This document shows, piece by piece, positions 16,563-25,698 of a stretch of DNA of 64,000 nucleotides (positions are counted from its first letter, which is position 1; each line of letters opens with the position of its first letter). The translations under genes and the position numbers were made by a program. Source of the stretch: Marinobacter segnicrescens (GTDB taxonomy: Bacteria > Pseudomonadota > Gammaproteobacteria > Pseudomonadales > Oleiphilaceae); assembly GCF_900111555.1 (NCBI RefSeq), contig NZ_FOHZ01000009.1, forward strand, positions 62,001 to 126,000. The letters run 5' to 3'. Under the pieces are notes generated by a model. The model worked only from the letters and a program-made list of their open reading frames with translations. It did no database searches and was not told where the DNA came from.

Positions 16563-17706
16563 GACCGCTGACACCGGCCAGAGCCTGGTCCGGGTTGCCC
16601 CGGGCGTCCTGGTCGTGGGCAAGCCCTTGCCCTGGCCGGTGTTCGATAACCAGGGTGAGGTCCTGCTGGCCCAGGGTTACGTTATCCAGGGGGACGCCCA
16701 GCTGGAGCAGCTCTACAAACGGGGCATGTTCTATCCCCGCCAGGCGGAAAACCCGGACGAGGAAGTCCAGGAAGACGTCGCCGAAGGGGAGCGCAATCCC
16801 TTCTCCGACTATCGTGCCCTGCTGAAAACCCTCAAGCGTACCCACCAGGCCATCTCGGCCCGGGACCCGGAGGCCCGCCTCAAGCTGCTGGGCTTCGCCC
16901 GGCTGATCGACCGCATCTGCCGTGAAGCGCCGGACCCCACCCTGGCCCTGGTACACCTGTATTCGGTGGAGCCCACCGCGACGGAGCAATCGCTGTTCTA
17001 CGCCATTGTCTGCCACTTCACCGCTACCGAGCTTGGCATGGACGAAGGCCGGCGAGTGGTACTGATGGCGGCCGCGCTTTCCGCCAACCTGGCGCTGATG
17101 CCGATCCTTGACCGCCTGAACGCCTCCACCCATGGCCTCACCGACCAGCAGCGCACGATTATCCGCCGCCACCCCCAGCTGGCCGCGCGGGCACTGCACG
17201 ATGCGGGCATCGAAAACCGCCTGTTACTGAAGATCATCATGCAGCACCATGAGCGCTCTGATGGTAGCGGCTATCCCGAGGGCCTGGAGGGAGACGCTAT
17301 CCTGCCAGAGGCCAGTATCCTGGCCCTGTCGGAACACTACGTCGCCCTGATCAGCCGTCGTGGCTACCGGCCCCGGCACAGTATCACCGAGGCCCGCAAG
17401 GCTATCGCCGATGCCGCCCGGGAAAGTACACGACCCAAACTGTTCCAGGCGTTGCTTAACGCACTGACCCCCTTCCCCCCGGGCGGGCTGGTGCGTCTGG
17501 CCAATAACGAGATTGCGGTGGTCACCCACCGACCACTTCTGCGCAACGGCCATGCCGTGAAGGCCATTACCGACCCCCGGGGCAGCGCCTACCTGACCGG
17601 GTTCCGTCGCACGACGGATCTGCTGGAGTTCAACATTCGCGCTGTTGAGGTGGTGGATGTAATGCCGCCCATGGACTTCCAGGCGCTTTGGGACTACCAG
17701 GTATAA
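16549..17706 (+). CDS. HD-GYP-like protein with degenerate HD motif
   Basis: This 385-residue protein resembles HD-GYP c-di-GMP phosphodiesterases, but the metal-binding core is incomplete. The C-terminal GYP region is intact (MQHHERSDGSGYPEGL), as is the preceding RRHPQLAARAL. The position that should read HDIGK, however, is SANLALMPILD, so the defining His-Asp pair is missing. The first 90 residues include an acidic segment (NPDEEVQEDVAEGE), and the last 90 form a beta-rich tail seen in other HD-GYP proteins (GLVRLANNEIAVVTHR). It is probably not an active phosphodiesterase and may act as a binding or scaffold protein. The ATG at 16549 lies inside the thioesterase gene end. Confidence 0.78.
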   Translation: MPESKTADTGQSLVRVAPGVLVVGKPLPWPVFDNQGEVLLAQGYVIQGDAQLEQLYKRGMFYPRQAENPDEEVQEDVAEGERNPFSDYRALLKTLKRTHQAISARDPEARLKLLGFARLIDRICREAPDPTLALVHLYSVEPTATEQSLFYAIVCHFTATELGMDEGRRVVLMAAALSANLALMPILDRLNASTHGLTDQQRTIIRRHPQLAARALHDAGIENRLLLKIIMQHHERSDGSGYPEGLEGDAILPEASILALSEHYVALISRRGYRPRHSITEARKAIADAARESTRPKLFQALLNALTPFPPGGLVRLANNEIAVVTHRPLLRNGHAVKAITDPRGSAYLTGFRRTTDLLEFNIRAVEVVDVMPPMDFQALWDYQV

Positions 17707-17796
17707 ACCGGACGTTTCAACCAACCTTTCTTGCCCTGCCGGCAACCATGAACCGTGCTAGGCTGTAACCATCTCGCGAAACCGGAGCCGACATTC

Positions 17797-18762
17797 ATGA
17801 AAGCCATTACCATTGAAAAGCAGTCCCTGAACTGGAACGACGTGGATGACCTGCCCTCACCGGAACCAGACGAGGTCGCCATCGACGTGGTCTGGGCAGG
17901 CATGAACAGGGCCGACCTGATGCAGCGCAAGGGCGCCTACCCGCCACCCCCCGGGGCTTCAAAGATCCTCGGCCTCGAGGTCAGTGGCCGCGTGGCGGCC
18001 GTCGGCGAGAATGTGTCCCACCTGGAAGCGGGTGACGAAGTCTGCGCCCTGCTTACCGGTGGCGGCTATGCCAGCCGGGTCAACGTCCCCTCAGCGCAAG
18101 TCCTGCCCGTACCCAGGGGCTTCACGCTGGAACAGGCCGCTGCCCTGCCGGAGGTCTTTGCCACCGCCTGGATGAACCTGTACATGGTTGCTGGTGTCAG
18201 GCCCGGAGAACGGGTGCTGGTCCATGCCGCCGCCAGCGGTGTCGGCACGGCCACCATCCAGCTGGCAACAGCCATGGGCAACCCGGTGTTCGCCACCGCC
18301 GGCAGCGACGACAAGCTCGCCTTCTGCCGGGAACTGGGTGCTGATGGCACCTGGAACCGCCACAACGGCTCCTTCGCTGATGCAGTGAAGGAGTGGGGCG
18401 GCGCCGACATGGTGCTGGACCCGGTGGGTGGTGACTACATTGCCGAAGACCAGAAGTGCCTCAACATGGAAGGCCGCATTATCCTCATCGGCCGGATGGG
18501 CGGCGCCGACGCCCACATCGACACCGGGGTGATGCTGATGAAACGCCAACGCCTGATCGGCTCCACCCTTCGGGCACAACCGGTAGGCCTGAAGGGCGAA
18601 GTCATGGACGCCCTTTACGAACATGTCTGGCCAAGGCTGGAAAGCGGTGAAATAAGGCCGATCATCGACCGCACCTGGCCGGTGGGACAGGCCGACGAGG
18701 CCATGGCCTACCTGGAAAGCAACGAGAGTACCGGCAAGGTTCTGTTGCAGGTCAGCGAATAG
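17797..18762 (+). CDS. NAD(P)H-quinone oxidoreductase, zeta-crystallin/PIG3 type
   Basis: This 321-residue MDR-superfamily enzyme has the quinone oxidoreductase layout: an N-terminal GroES-like domain (MNRADLMQRKGAYPPPPGAS, LGLEVSGRVAAVG) and a Rossmann domain with VHAAASGVGTATIQLA. The zinc ligands of alcohol dehydrogenases are absent. The NRADLxQRxGxYPPPPG stretch places it nearer to the PIG3 branch. It would reduce quinones or related carbonyl compounds with NADPH in the cytoplasm. The ATG at 17797 begins the conserved MKAITIEK. It is followed by a hairpin terminator shared with the convergent esterase gene. Confidence 0.88.
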   Translation: MKAITIEKQSLNWNDVDDLPSPEPDEVAIDVVWAGMNRADLMQRKGAYPPPPGASKILGLEVSGRVAAVGENVSHLEAGDEVCALLTGGGYASRVNVPSAQVLPVPRGFTLEQAAALPEVFATAWMNLYMVAGVRPGERVLVHAAASGVGTATIQLATAMGNPVFATAGSDDKLAFCRELGADGTWNRHNGSFADAVKEWGGADMVLDPVGGDYIAEDQKCLNMEGRIILIGRMGGADAHIDTGVMLMKRQRLIGSTLRAQPVGLKGEVMDALYEHVWPRLESGEIRPIIDRTWPVGQADEAMAYLESNESTGKVLLQVSE

Positions 18763-18767
18763 GGTGA

Positions 18768-18790
18768 GCGGCCCCGACAAAAGGGGCCGC
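18768..18790. terminator. Hairpin between convergent quinone reductase and esterase genes
   Basis: GCGGCCCC (18768-18775) pairs perfectly with GGGGCCGC (18783-18790) around a 7-base A-rich loop. It lies between two convergent stop codons only 40 bases apart. No clear T-run follows on either strand. Confidence 0.55.
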
Positions 18791-18802
18791 CAGCTGCCCC
18801 GC

Positions 18803-19657
18803 TCAGGCTGATCGGCTCAGACCCAGTGCCCGGGCGTGATGGTTCAGGTGGTCATCGATAAACGAGGCAATAAAGAAATAGCTGTGGTCGTAGCCACGGT
18901 GCATGCGCAAATCGATATGGTGGTGGGCTTTCTCGCAGGCATCCGCCAGGGCCTCCGGCGCCAGCTGCTGTTCCAGGAAATCATCCGCCGTTCCCTGATC
19001 CACCAGCAGGGGCAGCCTTTCCTTTGCCTCGGGGATCAGCAGGGTGGCATCCCACTCTTTCCAGGTTTCCTCATCATCACCGAGATAACCACTGAAGGCC
19101 TTGCGCCCCCAGGGGCAGTTGGTGGGATTGGCGATGGGCGCAAAGGCGGAAACGGACTGGTACCGCCCCGGATTCTTCAGCGCGCATATCAGGGCGCCGT
19201 GCCCCCCCATGGAATGACCACTGATGCTGCGCTTGCCGGTCAGGGGCAGTTCCCTTTCCAGCAACTCCGGTAACTCTGACACCACGTAATCGTACATGTG
19301 GTAGTGACGGGACCAGGGCTCACGGGTGGCATTGATGTAGAACCCGGCGCCAGAGCCGAAGTCATAGCTGTCATCCTCGCCAGGCAGGTTCACCCCACGG
19401 GGACTGGTGTCCGGGCATACAATGGCGAGCCCCAATTCTGCCGCGCGGCGCTGGGCGCCCGCCTTCTGCATGAAATTCTGGTCCGTACAGGTAAGACCGG
19501 AGAGCCAGTACAGGGCCGGAACCGGCTTCGGCTGGCCAGCAATGGCCGCCGGCGGCAGGAACACGGCAAACTCCATGTCGCAGTCCAGCACCTCAGAGCG
19601 ATGACGATAACGGCGATGCTCACCACCAAAACAGACATTGCTTGCCAACAGTTCCAT
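18803..19657 (-). CDS. fghA: S-formylglutathione hydrolase
   Basis: This 284-residue alpha/beta-hydrolase converts S-formylglutathione to formate and glutathione, the second step of glutathione-dependent formaldehyde removal. The nucleophile elbow GHSMGGHGAL holds the catalytic Ser, and the family stretches LYWLSGLTCTDQNFMQKAGAQ (in part) and DTSPRG are present; the late GYDHSYFFI provides the His. Length is typical. The start at 19657 is preferred because GGGAGG lies six bases ahead of it. Unusually, the partner formaldehyde dehydrogenase gene (adhC/frmA) is not next to it; it must be elsewhere in the genome. Confidence 0.92.
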   Translation of the reverse strand: MELLASNVCFGGEHRRYRHRSEVLDCDMEFAVFLPPAAIAGQPKPVPALYWLSGLTCTDQNFMQKAGAQRRAAELGLAIVCPDTSPRGVNLPGEDDSYDFGSGAGFYINATREPWSRHYHMYDYVVSELPELLERELPLTGKRSISGHSMGGHGALICALKNPGRYQSVSAFAPIANPTNCPWGRKAFSGYLGDDEETWKEWDATLLIPEAKERLPLLVDQGTADDFLEQQLAPEALADACEKAHHHIDLRMHRGYDHSYFFIASFIDDHLNHHARALGLSRSA

Positions 19658-19722
19658 ACCTAACCTCCCATCGCTTATCGACAATACTCCGGCGGAGGAC
19701 AGGCCAGACAGAATGGCCCTGG

Positions 19723-20154
19723 TCAGTCAGCCCCGGCAAACCGGCCCACATCAATGCCGGCACCGACCCGGGCCAGCTCCGCCAGAATGGACGTGCGGGT
19801 GACAATACCCACCAGCCGGCCATGATCCTCCACAGGATAAACCTTGGGCTTGCCGTGACCAAGGTTCTGGGCCAGGTCCACCACGGACATTTCCGGACTG
19901 ATGGTGACCGGCTCCCGCTTCATCACGTCATCTACCGAGGGCTCACCCTCGCCGTGATAATTACTGACCAACAGCGCATGGATGCAGTCCTGCTCTGACA
20001 CAAAGCCCACCACCTTACGATCCTTATCCACTACGGGAAGACCCGTAACATGGTTCTGTAACAGGTGCTTGACCACCACAGGCAGTGGTGCACCAAGGCG
20101 CACCGGCTCAATATGGTTCCACATGATGTCCGAGGCTTTCAGTGATCGCATCAT
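19723..20154 (-). CDS. Two-CBS-domain protein
   Basis: This 143-residue protein is made of a tandem CBS pair. The first CBS begins MRSLKASDIMWNHIEPVRLG and contains VTGLPVVDKDRKVVGFVSEQD; the second begins DDVMKREPVTISPEM and ends DHGRLVGIVTRTSILAEL. Such stand-alone pairs bind adenine nucleotides and sense energy state, sometimes regulating partner proteins. The start at 20154 has AGGAAG six bases before it; the frame is open for 56 codons upstream but those residues are not CBS-like. No partner is evident from the neighbours. Confidence 0.82.
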   Translation of the reverse strand: MMRSLKASDIMWNHIEPVRLGAPLPVVVKHLLQNHVTGLPVVDKDRKVVGFVSEQDCIHALLVSNYHGEGEPSVDDVMKREPVTISPEMSVVDLAQNLGHGKPKVYPVEDHGRLVGIVTRTSILAELARVGAGIDVGRFAGAD

Positions 20155-20425
20155 GACCGTCTTCCTGTTCCTTTTGCGTCCTGTTGAGGCCACATCCGTC
20201 GCGCTACCTGAGGCAAGCGGTGCAACCAACTCAACTATAACCTTAGCAAGAAGCGTGGAAAACGAAATGTTCACTTTCTCACCAAAATCGGGAGAAGTTC
20301 CCAACTCACTGATTTGAAACATTTACATCCCCGGCTCAGTAGCTAAACTTCATGCGGACCTGAAAAAGACTCACTAACGCCCCCTGTAAAGCCGCTCTCC
20401 GGCAGGGGGTGCCACGGAGACACCT

Positions 20426-21784
20426 ATGGAAGCGATTAGCAATTTCGTATCTGCCATAAATGGCCTGGTGTGGGGCCCACCCATGCTGGTGCTGATTCTT
20501 GGCGTAGGGCTGTTCCTCAGCCTGGGCCTGAAACTGATGCCTATCCTCCACCTGGGGGAAGGGTTCCGCCTGATGTGGAAAGGGCGCACCGGGGGGGACG
20601 CCGTAAGCGAAGGTGAAATCCCGCCTTTCCAGGCACTGATGACAGCCCTGTCCGCTACCATCGGGACTGGTAATATTGCCGGGGTTGCCACCGCCGTATT
20701 CCTCGGCGGCCCCGGCGCCCTTTTCTGGATGTGGCTGACCGCACTGGTCGGCATGGCCACCAAGTATTCAGAAGCGGTACTGGCGGTAAAGTTCCGGGAA
20801 GTGGATGAGCGTGGCGCCCATGTCGGCGGCCCCATGTACTACATCCGAAATGGCCTCGGCAGGAAATGGGCATGGCTGGGCGTGCTGTTCGCCATCTTTG
20901 CCGCCATTGCCGGGTTCGGCATTGGCAACACCGTTCAGGCCAATTCAGTAGCTGACGTATTGCAAACCAACTTTGCACTGCCCCACTGGGCGACCGGCCT
21001 GATCCTGATGGTGCTGGTGGGCATGGTACTGATTGGCGGCATCCGGCGGATCGGCCACGTAGCCAGTGCCCTGGTGCCACTGATGGCCATTTCCTACGTG
21101 GTCATCGGCCTCGCGGCCCTGGCCGCCAACGCCAGTGAGTTGCCCGCCGCCTTTGCCATGGTCTTTACCGATGCCTTTACCGGCACCGCTGCAGAAGGCG
21201 GTTTTGCCGGCGCAGCCGTGTGGGCCGCTATCCGCTTTGGTGTGGCACGGGGCGTATTCTCCAACGAGGCCGGCCTGGGTTCAGCCCCCATCGCCCACGC
21301 CGCCGCCCAGACCCGGGACCCCATCAACCAGGGTATGGTGGCGATGCTGGGTACGTTCATCGACACCATTATTGTGTGCACCATCACTGGTATGGTGATC
21401 ATTACCTCGGGTGCCTGGACCAGCGGTGAATCCGGCGCGGCACTGACCTCGGATGCCTTTGCCCTCGGCATTCCCGGTGGCAACTACGTGGTGGCAGTAG
21501 CCCTGGCCGTCTTCGCCTTTACCACCATCCTGGGCTGGTCTTTCTATGGCGAGCGCAGCGTCGAGTTCCTGTTCGGCGTCAAGGCCATCGTGCCTTACCG
21601 GGTACTGTGGATCCTCGCGATTCCGGTCGGTGCCACCCTTAAGCTGGGCTTTGTCTGGTTGCTTGCCGATACCCTTAACGCGATGATGGCACTACCCAAC
21701 CTGATTGCCCTGGCGCTGCTCAGCCCGGTGGTTTTCCGGCTGACCCGGGAGCACTTCGAGAATCAGAGAAAGGTCGGGGTCTGA
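20426..21784 (+). CDS. Sodium:alanine/glycine symporter, AGCS family
   Basis: This 452-residue inner-membrane carrier imports alanine or glycine with Na+. The AGCS signatures are present: ALMTALSATIGTGNIAGVATAVFLGGPGAL (key part SATIGTGNIAGVA), GGPMYYIRNGLG, and ARGVFSNEAGLGSAPIAHAAA. About 11 hydrophobic segments are visible. The ATG at 20426 follows CGGAGACACCT. Na+ coupling fits the marine setting suggested by the rest of the window. The region 20155-20425 before it holds no gene that I can support and probably carries two divergent promoters. Confidence 0.92.
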   Translation: MEAISNFVSAINGLVWGPPMLVLILGVGLFLSLGLKLMPILHLGEGFRLMWKGRTGGDAVSEGEIPPFQALMTALSATIGTGNIAGVATAVFLGGPGALFWMWLTALVGMATKYSEAVLAVKFREVDERGAHVGGPMYYIRNGLGRKWAWLGVLFAIFAAIAGFGIGNTVQANSVADVLQTNFALPHWATGLILMVLVGMVLIGGIRRIGHVASALVPLMAISYVVIGLAALAANASELPAAFAMVFTDAFTGTAAEGGFAGAAVWAAIRFGVARGVFSNEAGLGSAPIAHAAAQTRDPINQGMVAMLGTFIDTIIVCTITGMVIITSGAWTSGESGAALTSDAFALGIPGGNYVVAVALAVFAFTTILGWSFYGERSVEFLFGVKAIVPYRVLWILAIPVGATLKLGFVWLLADTLNAMMALPNLIALALLSPVVFRLTREHFENQRKVGV

Positions 21785-21988
21785 TGCCACTGGTGGCATA
21801 TCACGATTACCAAATCGTATAACACCGGCATGCCTGCCCCCTTGAGGAGTGAGGCGGCCGGTCCCATAACTGAGTGGTATAAGACAACGCTGAAGGTTGC
21901 CACGGCGACCCGGAAGTAATTTACGGATAACCAAACAGAGCCTTGCAGACTTCTGTGGGGCTGTAGTACCGACAACGGAGGAGAAGGT

Positions 21989-22642
21989 ATGAGTTTACGT
22001 CTTGGTGATACCGCGCCTGATTTCGAACAGCAGTCCAGCGAAGGCACCATCCGCTTCCACGAGTGGCTGGGGGATGGCTGGGGCATTCTGTTCTCACATC
22101 CGGCCGACTTCACACCGGTGTGCACCACCGAACTGGGCCTGACCGCCAAGCTCAAGGACGAATTCGCCAAGCGCAACGTCAAGGCAATCGCCCTGAGCGT
22201 CGACCCGGTGGACTCCCACAAGGAGTGGATCAACGACATCAACGAAACCCAGGGTTGCTCGGTGAACTTCCCGATCATCGCCGACGAGGACCGCAAGGTG
22301 TCCGAGCTGTACGACATGATCCACCCCAATGCCGACAACAGCCTGACCGTGCGCTCCCTGTTCGTGATCGATCCGAACAAGAAGATTCGCCTGATCATCA
22401 CCTACCCTGCCAGCACCGGTCGTAACTTCAACGAAGTGCTGCGGGTCGTCGACTCCCTGCAGCTGACCGATGAACACAAGGTCGCCACCCCGGGCAACTG
22501 GGAACGCGGCGAAGACGTTGTCATCGTGCCGTCCCTGCAGGACGAGGACGAAATCAAACAGCGCTTCCCCAAGGGTTACAAGGCCGTGAAGTCCTACCTG
22601 CGCATGACCCCGGACCCCAAGTCCAACTGGTCAGGCGACTAA
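21989..22642 (+). CDS. 1-Cys peroxiredoxin (Prx6 type)
   Basis: This 217-residue thiol peroxidase reduces peroxides in the cytoplasm. The peroxidatic Cys lies in FSHPADFTPVCTTELG, the exact Prx6 motif (PVCTTE), and the Prx6-type C-terminal arm (ATPGNWERGEDVVIVPSL) is present. A second Cys occurs in ETQGCSVNFPI, but not at the resolving position of 2-Cys enzymes. The ribosome site GGAGGAGAAGGT immediately precedes the ATG. A strong terminator follows at 22703-22734. Similar enzymes (LsfA type) protect against oxidative stress in pseudomonads. Confidence 0.93.
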   Translation: MSLRLGDTAPDFEQQSSEGTIRFHEWLGDGWGILFSHPADFTPVCTTELGLTAKLKDEFAKRNVKAIALSVDPVDSHKEWINDINETQGCSVNFPIIADEDRKVSELYDMIHPNADNSLTVRSLFVIDPNKKIRLIITYPASTGRNFNEVLRVVDSLQLTDEHKVATPGNWERGEDVVIVPSLQDEDEIKQRFPKGYKAVKSYLRMTPDPKSNWSGD

Positions 22643-22702
22643 ACCCCGCCAGCACTGCACCGAGCTACCAGCTGAGTGCGGCGCTCAACCAGGTATAAAA
22701 AA

Positions 22703-22734
22703 ACCGGCCCGCTGCAACGCGGGCCGGTTTTTTT
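22703..22734. terminator. Bidirectional rho-independent terminator
   Basis: ACCGGCCCGC (22703-22712) pairs with GCGGGCCGGT (22719-22728) around a 6-base loop. It is followed by seven T residues and preceded by an A-run, so it works on both strands between the convergent peroxiredoxin and metQ genes. Confidence 0.92.
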
Positions 22735-22757
22735 GGGTATGAACAGAGCGGACCGGA

Positions 22758-23540
22758 TCAGAATGCCGGCACAACCGCCCCTTCATACTTCTCTTCGATA
22801 AACGCGCGCACATCCTCGGATGTTAGCGCTTCCGCCAGCTTCTGCATGGCCTCGGAGTCCTTGTTGTCCGGACGGGCAACCAGGATATTCACGTAGGGAG
22901 AGTTGGCACCCTCAATCACCAGCGCATCTTCCGCCGGGTTCAGACCCGCTTCCAGGGCGTAGTTAGTATTGATCAGCGCCAGGTCCACCTGGTTCAGGAT
23001 ACGGGGCAGCGTGGCAGCCTCCAGCTCCTTGAAGTCCAGGTTCTTCGGATTCTCGGCAATATCCCGCGGCGTGGCGGTAATCTTGCTCTCATCCTTCAAC
23101 TTGATCAGCCCGGCATCCTGCAACAGCAGAAGCGCACGGCCACCGTTGGTGGGGTCATTGGGGATAGCCACGGTAGCACCCTCTTCCAGCGCGTCCAGTG
23201 AATCCACTTTCTGGGAGTAAGCCCCGAACGGCTCGATATGAACACCGGTCACCGTCACCAGGTTGGTGCCCTTGCCATCATTGAACTCATCAAGGTACGG
23301 CTGATGCTGGAAAAAGTTCGCATCCATCCGCTTCTGATCCACCTGGATATTCGGCTGCACGTAATCGGTAAACACCTTCACCTGCAGGTCCACACCGTTC
23401 TCCTTCAGAGCCGGCTGGATAAACTCCAGAATCTCCGCATGGGGAACCGCCGTCGCCGCAACGGAAAGCGTTTCTTCCGCCTGCGCGCCGGAAAAGACCG
23501 CGAAAGCGGTCAAACCAACCAGTGTTTTCTTGAAATTCAT
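22758..23540 (-). CDS. metQ: Methionine ABC transporter substrate-binding protein MetQ
   Basis: This 260-residue periplasmic protein binds D/L-methionine for import through MetNI. After a Sec signal peptide (AVFSGAQAEE) come the NlpA/MetQ features: VAATAVPHAEILEF, QPNIQVDQKRMDANFFQHQPY in part (DANFFQHQPYLDEFN), and VAIPNDPTNGGRALLLLQ. Most MetQ proteins are lipoproteins, but here no Cys follows the signal sequence, so the protein should be soluble in the periplasm. It is the third gene of metNIQ, separated from metI by 280 bases that hold a large palindrome (23599-23722). Confidence 0.92.
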   Translation of the reverse strand: MNFKKTLVGLTAFAVFSGAQAEETLSVAATAVPHAEILEFIQPALKENGVDLQVKVFTDYVQPNIQVDQKRMDANFFQHQPYLDEFNDGKGTNLVTVTGVHIEPFGAYSQKVDSLDALEEGATVAIPNDPTNGGRALLLLQDAGLIKLKDESKITATPRDIAENPKNLDFKELEAATLPRILNQVDLALINTNYALEAGLNPAEDALVIEGANSPYVNILVARPDNKDSEAMQKLAEALTSEDVRAFIEEKYEGAVVPAF

Positions 23541-23598
23541 AAAACTCTCCCAATTGACGACAAAAAATTATTCAAACCCAAAGGCAACTCCCAACTAT

Positions 23599-23722
23599 GG
23601 GAGTCTTCCGGCTGAGAAGTTTTCCCCGGACCCTGGAGCGCCATGGATGGCGCGACGGAGCCCTACATGGACGTACTTGCGAGGCGTGTCCGGGGAAAGC
23701 TTATCGGCTGGAAGGCTTCTCC
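23599..23722. repeat. Palindromic element, family 2 (copy in metI-metQ gap)
   Basis: TTTCCCCGGAC (23621-23631) and GTCCGGGGAAA (23688-23698) pair perfectly, and the similarity extends imperfectly outwards to about 23599 and 23722. Inside lie two small hairpins. One is GCGCCA-TGGA-TGGCGC (23638-23653). The other is TACATGGACGTA (23664-23675). The same architecture, with different arm sequences, occurs at 43027-43130. It sits within the metNIQ operon and could influence mRNA processing so that metQ is made in greater amount, which is an inference. Confidence 0.75.
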
Positions 23723-23819
23723 ACCAAAGCCAGGAATCGCGAGCGCCTCCGGAAAGATCACCGTGGCGGGTGCCCCTCCACCGAAGCCACCAATCAACTC
23801 ACCAAAAAAATCGTCACAG

Positions 23820-24488
23820 TCACTTCCGGCTAAAATACAAAACCAGCCGATCCCCAAGCATCTGCAACAGCTGCACAAACACCACCAACAACGCTACAGT
23901 AATCACCATAACGTCCGTCTGGAACCGCTGATAACCGAAACGAATGGCCAGGTCACCGAGACCACCGCCACCAACCACACCGGACATCGCCGCATAGGAC
24001 ACCAGCGTAATCGCCGTCACCGTTATACCCGCGATAATCCCCGGCAGCGCCTCCGGCAACAGCGCACCAAAAATAATCTGCCGCACATTGGCCCCCATCG
24101 CCTGGGTCGCCTCGATAATCCCCCGGTCCACCTCCCGCAGGGACGTCTCAACCAGCCGGGCAAAGAACGGGGCACCACCGGCTACCAGCGGCGGAATCGC
24201 CCCGGCCACACCCAGCGAGGTACCGATAATCATCACCGTCACCGGAATCATCACAATAAGCAGGATAATGAACGGCACCGACCGCAACACATTCACGATA
24301 AACGACAGGATGGCATAGGCCACCGGCTGCTCCAGCAACTGACGCTTGCCGGTCAGAAACAGCAGCACCCCCACCGGCAGACCGATCAGCACACTGAACA
24401 GCAGCGACATACCCACCATCACCAGGGTATCCCAGCTGGCCCAGCCGATTTCCACCCAGTCCACGTTCGTCAGCAGGGACTCCATCAT
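23820..24488 (-). CDS. metI: Methionine ABC transporter permease MetI
   Basis: This 222-residue inner-membrane permease forms the methionine channel with MetN and MetQ. Five hydrophobic segments are visible and the coupling-helix motif [25 protein letters not shown] (core [20 protein letters not shown]) matches Met[18 protein letters not shown] is the conserved second-helix stretch. Its start overlaps the metN stop (ATGA). The length is normal. A 280-base gap containing a palindromic element separates it from metQ. Confidence 0.93.
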   Translation of the reverse strand: MMESLLTNVDWVEIGWASWDTLVMVGMSLLFSVLIGLPVGVLLFLTGKRQLLEQPVAYAILSFIVNVLRSVPFIILLIVMIPVTVMIIGTSLGVAGAIPPLVAGGAPFFARLVETSLREVDRGIIEATQAMGANVRQIIFGALLPEALPGIIAGITVTAITLVSYAAMSGVVGGGGLGDLAIRFGYQRFQTDVMVITVALLVVFVQLLQMLGDRLVLYFSRK

Positions 24489-25492
24489 CGCACCACCTCC
24501 ACATGGACATCCGCCGCCTCGAACTCGGCCATCGCCTGTTCCAGGTTACCGCCCACCAGTGACAAGGTCAGCTGGCCGTAGGGCGTATCCTTGATATGGT
24601 CGATACGGCCCGAGAGGATGCTGAAATCCACACCGGATTGCCGGGCAACATGGCCCAGCAATGGCTTATAGGTCGATTCACCCCGAAACGTCAGGCGAAG
24701 AATCCGGCCGGCCGCATGCTCGAAATCCTGCTGCAACTCATCCCGGTCCACATTCTCGCTCTCAAACACAAAATCCCGTGTGGTGGGATGTTCCGGGTGC
24801 AGGAATACATCGGTGACGGCTCCCATTTCCACGATCCGTCCGCCGTCCATCACCGCGACCCGGTCGCAGATACGCCGCACCACATCCATTTCATGGGTAA
24901 TCAGCACAATGGTCAGCCCCAGCTCCCGGTTGATCTCCGCCAGCAGGCGCAATACCGACTGAGTGGTCTGCGGGTCCAGGGCACTGGTCGCTTCATCGCA
25001 AAGCAGGATGGACGGCCGGCAGGCCAGTGCCCGGGCGATACCGACACGCTGCTTCTGGCCACCGGATAGTTGGGACGGGTACTTGTTGCCCTGGTCGGTC
25101 AGGCTCACCAGTGCCAGCAGTTCCGCCACCCGGTCGCGAATCTGTGCCTTCGAATAGATTCCGGCCAACTTCATGGGGAAGGCAATGTTATCGGCCACGG
25201 TGCGGGATGAAAGCAGGTTGAAGTGCTGGAAGATCATGCCCACCTTGCGACGGAAGGCCCGCAGCTCGGCAGCATCGTAGTGGGTAACGTCCTCACCATC
25301 CACCAGCACCCGGCCACCAGTGGGCCGTTCCAGCAGATTGATCAGTCGCACCAGCGTGGATTTGCCGGCACCGGAATGACCGACAATGCCGAACACCTCG
25401 CCGGTGTCGATGGTCAGGTCGGTGGGTTGCAACGCGGGGATCGCCCGGCCGCCCACCTGATAGGATTTCTGAACCTGGTCGAGTTCAATCAC
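24485..25492 (-). CDS. metN: Methionine ABC transporter ATP-binding protein MetN
   Basis: This ATPase of about 335 residues drives methionine import. It has Walker A (GHSGAGKST), signature ([15 protein letters not shown]) and Walker B ([13 protein letters not shown]), the last being the MetN-typical [12 protein letters not shown]. After about residue 240 the C-terminal NIL domain is visible ([20 protein letters not shown]), which binds methionine and inhibits the transporter when the cell is replete. The start is probably GTG at 25492 ([11 protein letters not shown]), with GGAAGG ten bases ahead; the frame is open 25 codons further but without family similarity. No MetJ box or SAM riboswitch was recognised upstream. 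Confidence 0.9.
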   Translation of the reverse strand: MIELDQVQKSYQVGGRAIPALQPTDLTIDTGEVFGIVGHSGAGKSTLVRLINLLERPTGGRVLVDGEDVTHYDAAELRAFRRKVGMIFQHFNLLSSRTVADNIAFPMKLAGIYSKAQIRDRVAELLALVSLTDQGNKYPSQLSGGQKQRVGIARALACRPSILLCDEATSALDPQTTQSVLRLLAEINRELGLTIVLITHEMDVVRRICDRVAVMDGGRIVEMGAVTDVFLHPEHPTTRDFVFESENVDRDELQQDFEHAAGRILRLTFRGESTYKPLLGHVARQSGVDFSILSGRIDHIKDTPYGQLTLSLVGGNLEQAMAEFEAADVHVEVVR

Positions 25493-25698
25493 AGAGCACA
25501 AACCTTCCGTCAGGCACTGGCCGACACCTTGTGGGTACGGCACGAAAAGCCGCTGATTATAACGCACTCAAACCTGAAACCCGAATGTTCGTTTTTGTAT
25601 CCGCAAGCACTGTCCGGCTGGGGCAACGACAGAAGTGTAGTACCATGAATCAATTGTGACATTACCGATCCACCATTGATCCAGAGGCTTTGCGCACT

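Noticed and set aside
20155..20425. A small plus-strand gene before the AGCS symporter (about 110 codons from 19982)
   Set aside because: Most of it is antisense to the CBS gene and the rest has no coding signature; the gap more likely holds promoters.
23643..24581. 312-codon open frame on the plus strand across the metI-metQ gap
   Set aside because: It is antisense to metI and crosses the palindromic element; composition is repetitive His/Arg/Thr, typical of a shadow frame.
25493..25698. SAM riboswitch or MetJ site upstream of metNIQ
   Set aside because: No recognisable riboswitch core or MetJ box could be found in the gap before metN.
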